Below, in pieces: positions 6,327 to 10,000 of a stretch of DNA of 10,000 nucleotides. Within the stretch, counting starts at the first letter, position 1. The number at the start of each line of letters is the position of its first letter. The notes under the pieces are model-generated. The model did no database searches and was not told the origin of the DNA. It was given only the letters and a program-made list of their open reading frames with translations. Origin of the DNA: Desulfarculus sp. (GTDB lineage Bacteria; Desulfobacterota; Desulfarculia; Desulfarculales; Desulfarculaceae); contig JAIWNN010000088.1 of NCBI GenBank assembly GCA_020216805.1, positions 1 through 10,000 on the forward strand. Direction: 5' to 3'. Both the position numbers and the translations under genes were made by a program.

Positions 6327-6374
6327 CGCCAGGACTGGTCCCCACCGCGCCGCCAGAACTGGCCCCGACCCCGC
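6327..6374 (+). repeat. Two-copy 24-bp tandem repeat between usp and the antiporter gene
   Basis: Units 6327-6350 and 6351-6374 abut directly and agree at 20 of 24 positions, sharing CGCCAG-ACTGG. It lies in the untranslated 93-base gap. The right unit runs into a GC-rich inverted repeat (GGCCCCG at 6361-6367 and CGGGGCC at 6382-6388) without a T tract. No function is evident. Confidence 0.6.
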
Positions 6375-6413
6375 TCCCGGGCGGGGCCCATTCCTCGCCG
6401 AGGATGGCCGCCG

Positions 6414-8423
6414 ATGCTGCCGCCGCTCCTGACCGACATCGTCATCCTCTTCGCCTTGGGCATGGCGGTGGTCTATCTCTGCCAGCGCCTCAAGGTCCCC
6501 TCCATCGTGGGCTTCCTGCTCACCGGCATCCTGGCCGGCCCCCACGGCCTGGCCATCATCGCCCACGCCCACGAGGTGGAGGTCCTGGCCGAGATCGGGG
6601 TGGTGCTGCTGTTGTTCACCATCGGCCTGGAATTCAGCTTCGGCGAACTGATGCGCATCAAGCGGCCGATGCTCCTGGGCGGCTCGCTCCAGGTCTTCCT
6701 GGTCGTGGCCGGGGTGGCCGGTCTGTCCCTGGCCCTGGGCCGGGATTGGGGCCCCAGCGTCTTCCTGGGCTGCGTGCTCTCGCTGTCCAGCACCGCCATC
6801 GTGCTCAAGCTCTACCAGGAGGGGGCGGCCATCGACAGCCCCCAGGGGCGCACCAGCCTGGCCATCCTCATCTATCAGGACATCATCGTGGTGGCCATGC
6901 TGCTGGCCACTCCCCTGCTGGGCGGCGCGGTGGGGCCGGAAACCGGCGGCGGCTGGCAGGCCATGGCCAAGGGCGGAGCGGTGATCCTGGCCCTGGGGCT
7001 GACCGCGCGCTGGGGCGCGCCCTGGCTCCTGCGCCAGGTGGCCGACACCCGCAGCCGCGAGCTGTTCATCGTCACCATCGTGGTGATGTGCCTGGCCGTG
7101 GCCTGGCTGACCAGCTGGGCCGGCCTGTCCCTGGCCCTGGGGGCCTTCCTGGCCGGGCTGATCATCAGCGACTCGCCCTACAGCCACCAGGCCATCGGCA
7201 ACATCCTGCCCCTGCGCGACCTGTTCACCAGCCTGTTCTTCGTCTCCATCGGCATGCTGCTGGACCTTCACTTCCTGGTGGCCAACCCGCTGGTGGTGGT
7301 CCTGGGCCTGGTCGGGGTGCTGACCCTCAAGTCGCTGACCGCCGGCCTGGCCACCCGGGCCTTGCACCTGCCGCGGCGGGTGGCCATCGCCACCGGGCTC
7401 AGCCTGGCCCAGGTGGGCGAGTTCTCCTTCATCCTGGCCCAGTCCGGGGTGCCCTTCGGCCTTCTGGACCCCTGGACCTACCAGCTGGTGCTGGTGGTCT
7501 CGGTGCTGACCATGGGCCTGACCCCGCCCCTGATGGCCCTGGGCCAGCGCATGGCCGCCCCTCCCGCGCCGGTCCTGGGGTCCGGGCGCGGAGCCGCGGC
7601 CTCTCCCAACGACCGGAACCACGCCCTCAGCGGCCACGTGCTGGTGGTGGGCTATGGCCTGGGCGGGCGCAACGTGGCCCGGGCCGCGCGCCTGACCGGC
7701 CTGGACTACCTGATCCTGGAGATGAACCCCTTCACCGTGCGCGACGAGCAGGCCAAGGGCGAGCCCATCGTCTTCGGCGACGCGGTCAACCCGGCGGTGC
7801 TGGAGCACGCCGGCGCGGCCTCGGCCCGGGCGATGGTGGTGACGGTGCCCGATCCGGTGGCCACCCGGCGCATCGTGGCCAACGCCAAGGCCCTCAATCC
7901 CGGCCTGGCGGTCATCGCCCGCACCCGCTACCAGGCCGAGCTGCCGGCCCTCAAGTCCCTGGGCGCCGACGAGGTGGTCAGCGAGGAGTTCGAGTCGGCG
8001 GTGGAGATCTTCGCCCGCCTGCTCAAACACCTGCTCCTGCCCGAGACCGAGGTGGAGCGCCTGACCGCCGCCCTGCGCGCCGGCGACTACGAGCAACTGC
8101 GCCTGGACCAGCCCAGCCAACCCGCCGCCATCTGCGACCTGCGCCAGATGCTGCCCGAGCTGGAGATCGTCACCCTGCGCCTGGAGTCCGGAGCCCCTGC
8201 CGCCGGCCGCAGCCTGGCCGAGCTGGAGCTGCGCCAGCGCCACGGGGTCAGCGTGCTGGCCATCCGCCGCGACGAGTCCATCGAGGGCAACCCCCCGGCC
8301 CAGGCCCGGCTGCGGCCCGGCGACTGGGTGGTGGTGATGGCCCGGCCGGAAAACCTGGCCGCGGCCCGGGGCCTGTTCCGGGCCCCCGGCGGGCCGGTTT
8401 TCGACCCGCCCGCCCCGGCCTGA
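6414..8423 (+). CDS. KefB-type CPA2 monovalent cation:proton antiporter with RCK (TrkA-N/TrkA-C) domains
   Basis: This 669-residue inner-membrane protein has the domain order of KefB/KefC/YbaL transporters, which exchange K+ or Na+ for protons. Residues 1 to about 385 are a multi-pass Na+/H+ exchanger domain with typical segments VPSIVGFLLTGILAGP at 28-43, GVVLLLFTIGLEFS at 62-75, LSLSSTAIVLKL at 122-133 and IYQDIIVV at 153-160 (the QD pair at 155-156 is typical). A charged linker near 385-405 leads to a TrkA-N nucleotide-binding domain starting HVLVVGYGLGG at 408-418. A TrkA-C domain follows at about 570-655. The RCK part should gate transport in response to nucleotides. The ATG at 6414 is preceded by GAGG at a rather long 10-base spacing. 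No KefF/KefG-type partner is seen; a Usp gene lies upstream instead. The transported ion cannot be read from sequence alone. Confidence 0.92.
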   Translation: MLPPLLTDIVILFALGMAVVYLCQRLKVPSIVGFLLTGILAGPHGLAIIAHAHEVEVLAEIGVVLLLFTIGLEFSFGELMRIKRPMLLGGSLQVFLVVAGVAGLSLALGRDWGPSVFLGCVLSLSSTAIVLKLYQEGAAIDSPQGRTSLAILIYQDIIVVAMLLATPLLGGAVGPETGGGWQAMAKGGAVILALGLTARWGAPWLLRQVADTRSRELFIVTIVVMCLAVAWLTSWAGLSLALGAFLAGLIISDSPYSHQAIGNILPLRDLFTSLFFVSIGMLLDLHFLVANPLVVVLGLVGVLTLKSLTAGLATRALHLPRRVAIATGLSLAQVGEFSFILAQSGVPFGLLDPWTYQLVLVVSVLTMGLTPPLMALGQRMAAPPAPVLGSGRGAAASPNDRNHALSGHVLVVGYGLGGRNVARAARLTGLDYLILEMNPFTVRDEQAKGEPIVFGDAVNPAVLEHAGAASARAMVVTVPDPVATRRIVANAKALNPGLAVIARTRYQAELPALKSLGADEVVSEEFESAVEIFARLLKHLLLPETEVERLTAALRAGDYEQLRLDQPSQPAAICDLRQMLPELEIVTLRLESGAPAAGRSLAELELRQRHGVSVLAIRRDESIEGNPPAQARLRPGDWVVVMARPENLAAARGLFRAPGGPVFDPPAPA

Positions 8424-8439
8424 GAGTCTCCCACCGGCC

Positions 8440-8468
8440 TTGACCCACCGCCGGGGCCTGCATACAAT
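8440..8468 (+). promoter_or_regulatory. Strong sigma70-like promoter for the AICAR transformylase gene
   Basis: TTGACC (8440-8445) and TACAAT (8463-8468) are five-of-six matches to consensus with an optimal 17-base spacer. It starts 17 bases after the antiporter stop codon and would give a leader of about 30 bases, so the gene is probably transcribed independently of the antiporter gene. No PurR-type palindrome was recognised. Confidence 0.75.
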
Positions 8469-8495
8469 CGCCCCATGCCACCCAACCCCCCGGCC

Positions 8496-8500
8496 AGGAG
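8496..8500 (+). promoter_or_regulatory. Ribosome binding site that decides the AICAR transformylase start
   Basis: AGGAG lies three bases before the ATG at 8504 and six before the ATG at 8507. The second spacing is better, so translation probably begins at 8507 (MSDIK) rather than 8504 (MMSDIK). Confidence 0.7.
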
Positions 8501-8506
8501 ACGATG

Positions 8507-9796
8507 ATGAGCGATATCAAGGCGGCCTACCGCACCATCATGGACGACCACTTCCCCCCCGAGGTCAAGCTGACCCTGGGCGAGACGGTGCTCACCTTTC
8601 GCAAACGCACCTGGAAGCTGATGGACGGCGGGGAGCTGGTGGAAAAGGGCCTGCGCTATGGCGAGAACCCCGGTCAGGAGGCGGCCCTCTACGAGCTGGT
8701 GGGCGGCAACCTGAGCCTGGGACAGGTCAAGCTCATCGCTCCGGGCAACGGCCTGGTCAGCGCCCTAAGCGAGTCCGACATGCTCCAGGCCGGCAAGCAT
8801 CCCGGCAAGACCAACCTCACCGACGTGGACAACGCGCTCAACATCCTGCGCTATCTCACCGAGCGCCCGGCCGCGGCCATCATGAAGCACAACAACCCCT
8901 CCGGGGTGGCCCTGGCCGACGACATCGCCACCGCCTACCACCGCGCCTTCATGGCCGACCTCATCGCCGCCTTCGGCGGGGCGGCGGTGCTCAACCGCCC
9001 GGTGGACAAGGCCTGCGCCGAGCTGATGGCCGAGCTCTATCTGGAGGTCGTCGCCGCCCCGGACTACGAGGAAGGCGCCCTGGAGTTGCTCAAGGCCAAG
9101 AGCAAGAACCTGCGCATCCTCAAGATCGAGCGCATCGACCGCCTGGCCGATTACCGCGACACCCGCTTTTTGGACATCAAGAGCCTCATGGACGGCGGGA
9201 TGATCCTGCAAACCTCCAGCTTCAACCCCATCAAGTCCCCGGCCGACTTCCTGCCCGCCCGCTGCGAGCGCCAGGGCAAGCTCTACGAGCCCCTGCGCCG
9301 GCCCACCCCCCGCGAGCTGGACGACGCGGTCTTCGGCTGGGCGGTGGAGCAGGGGGTGAGCAGCAACAGCGTGCTTTACGTCAAGGACGGGGTCACGGTG
9401 GGCATCGGCACCGGCGAGCAGGATCGGGTGGGCGTGGCCCGCATCGCGGTCCACAAGGCCTACACCAAGTACGCCAACCAACTGGCCTGGCAGCGCCACG
9501 CCAAGAAATACGACGAGCTGGCCCTGTTGGCCGGCCGGGGCCAGTTCGACCCGGCCCTGGTCGCCGCCATCGACGCCGACACCCGGGCGGCCAAGGCCGG
9601 CCTGCCCGGCTCGGTGATGATCAGCGACGCCTTTTTCCCCTTCCGCGACGGGGTGGACGTGGGGCTCAGGGAGGGCGTGACCTGCGTGGTCCACCCCGGC
9701 GGCTCGCTGCGCGACTGGGAGTCCATCGAGGCCTGCAACCAGGCCGACCCGCCGGCGGCCATGGTCTTCACCGGTCAGCGGGCGTTCAAGCACTAG
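8507..9796 (+). CDS. purH: Stand-alone AICAR transformylase (PurH C-terminal domain type)
   Basis: The 429-residue protein corresponds to the transformylase part of PurH, which formylates AICAR with 10-formyltetrahydrofolate to FAICAR, the penultimate step of IMP synthesis. Visible motifs are LRYGENPGQ at 49-57, [10 protein letters not shown] at 126-135 with the catalytic K127-H128 pair, [11 protein letters not shown] at 285-295, [10 protein letters not shown] at 299-308, [10 protein letters not shown] at 373-382, and the closing TGQRAFKH at 422-429, which matches the PurH C-terminus. Usual PurH proteins are about 510-530 residues because an MGS-like IMP cyclohydrolase domain comes first. Here only about 45 residues precede LRYGENPGQ, so that domain is missing. 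The preceding bases hold the antiporter gene and a good promoter, so this is not a truncation by the window. IMP cyclohydrolase must be supplied by another gene. Confidence 0.93.
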   Translation: MSDIKAAYRTIMDDHFPPEVKLTLGETVLTFRKRTWKLMDGGELVEKGLRYGENPGQEAALYELVGGNLSLGQVKLIAPGNGLVSALSESDMLQAGKHPGKTNLTDVDNALNILRYLTERPAAAIMKHNNPSGVALADDIATAYHRAFMADLIAAFGGAAVLNRPVDKACAELMAELYLEVVAAPDYEEGALELLKAKSKNLRILKIERIDRLADYRDTRFLDIKSLMDGGMILQTSSFNPIKSPADFLPARCERQGKLYEPLRRPTPRELDDAVFGWAVEQGVSSNSVLYVKDGVTVGIGTGEQDRVGVARIAVHKAYTKYANQLAWQRHAKKYDELALLAGRGQFDPALVAAIDADTRAAKAGLPGSVMISDAFFPFRDGVDVGLREGVTCVVHPGGSLRDWESIEACNQADPPAAMVFTGQRAFKH

Positions 9797-9802
9797 GAGA
9801 TT

Positions 9803-9947
9803 AAGCCGACCACGCACTAATTTTGTCATTGCGAGGAGCGGCAGCGACGAAGCAATCTCTCCCGCAAGGTATCAAGAGATTGCTTCGCTTCGCTCGCGAT
9901 GACATGTTTTGAATTTATCGAAGTGTGTTCAATGTCCGTCGGCTTTT
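9803..9947 (+). terminator. Possible purH terminator split by a palindromic repeat
   Basis: AAGCCGAC (9803-9810), seven bases after the purH stop, is the exact inverse of GTCGGCTT (9938-9945), which is followed by two more T. The arms flank the 79-bp palindrome with about 48 other bases between them. They could be the stem of an intrinsic terminator whose loop received the repeat. An 8-bp match at this distance may be chance. Confidence 0.25.
9825..9903 (-). repeat. Dispersed palindromic repeat, copy 3 (79 bp, inverted orientation)
   Basis: The ends are GTCATTGCGAG and CTCGCGATGAC, with inner arms GCAATCTC and GAGATTGC that pair perfectly. The GGAGC segment is on the left, the reverse of copies 1 and 2, so this copy lies in the opposite orientation. 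It follows purH and may act as a hairpin at the transcript end. Confidence 0.85.
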
Positions 9948-9977
9948 GAGCGCGGCGGATAAAAAAGCAGGGAAGCC

Positions 9978-10000
9978 ATGGCCCAGACAACCGAGCAAGC
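9978..10000 (+). CDS. Start of an unidentified gene (first 7 codons visible)
   Basis: An ATG at 9978 is preceded by AGGG with five bases between, a good ribosome binding site, and by an AT-richer stretch of about 75 bases after the repeat. The visible residues are MAQTTEQ. This is far too short to assign a family. A gene is inferred from the ribosome binding site and the open frame only. Confidence 0.45.

Noticed and set aside
5838..8243. Long minus-strand open frame (about 800 codons) opposite usp and the antiporter gene
   Set aside because: The Gln/Gly/His-rich translation is the antisense shadow of conserved transporter sequence; no domain is recognisable.
5114..8443. Very long plus-strand open frame (about 1100 codons) across pgeF, usp and the antiporter gene
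   Set aside because: It is Pro/Gly/Ala/Arg-rich nonsense in an alternative frame over three well-recognised genes; long shadow frames are common at this GC content.
8765..9829. Minus-strand open frame of about 350 codons opposite purH
   Set aside because: Its Gly/Val/His-rich translation mirrors the purH codons, and purH has clear motifs, a promoter and a ribosome binding site.
9904..9977. Promoter for the gene at 9978
   Set aside because: TTGAAT (9909-9914) has no acceptable -10 box at 16-18 bases. The TTGAA/TTCAA inverse pair nearby is too short to call an operator.

Overview
The window is about two thirds G+C and gene-dense. It looks like a chromosomal segment from an anaerobic, GC-rich bacterium of the Desulfobacterota type, perhaps related to Desulfarculus. 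That placement is inferred from gene content: a class 1B dihydroorotate dehydrogenase (PyrD plus PyrK), the cobalamin-independent queuosine enzyme QueH, a DUF3786 protein typical of anaerobes, and a stand-alone AICAR transformylase. It does not come from a sequence search.

Layout. Bases 1-5740 are read on the minus strand. In transcription order they hold pgeF (5740-4991), pyrK (4991-4203), an intergenic block with three palindromic repeats (about 4202-3741), a transglutaminase-like gene (3740-3048), pyrD (3051-2122), a short promoter-bearing gap, a KdsC-like HAD protein that lacks its catalytic residues (1995-1456), a DUF3786 gene (1453-839), queH (725-159) and the beginning of an unrecognised gene (157 to beyond base 1). 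Bases 5886-10000 are read on the plus strand: a universal stress protein (5886-6320), a KefB-type cation/proton antiporter with an RCK domain (6414-8423), a purH-type AICAR transformylase (8507-9796), a further copy of the palindromic repeat (9825-9903), and the first codons of another gene (9978 onward).

How the genes fit together. PyrK and PyrD should form the NAD-linked dihydroorotate dehydrogenase of pyrimidine synthesis. PgeF salvages purine nucleosides, and the AICAR transformylase carries out the penultimate step of IMP synthesis, so nucleotide metabolism is a shared theme. QueH makes the final step of the tRNA modification queuosine. The Usp and antiporter genes form a plausible stress and ion-homeostasis pair. 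A divergent promoter region lies at 5741-5885, and a strong sigma70-like promoter precedes the AICAR transformylase gene.

Most unusual points. The KdsC-like protein has Glu in place of both nucleophile-motif Asp residues and further losses in motifs II and IV, so it looks like a pseudophosphatase. pyrK and pyrD are separated by a repeat block and a transglutaminase-like gene. The palindromic repeats show compensatory base changes between copies. pgeF appears to have a promoter placed for leaderless transcription. I saw no CRISPR array, tRNA, rRNA, transposase, prophage or defence system, and nothing that clearly amounts to a new multi-gene system.
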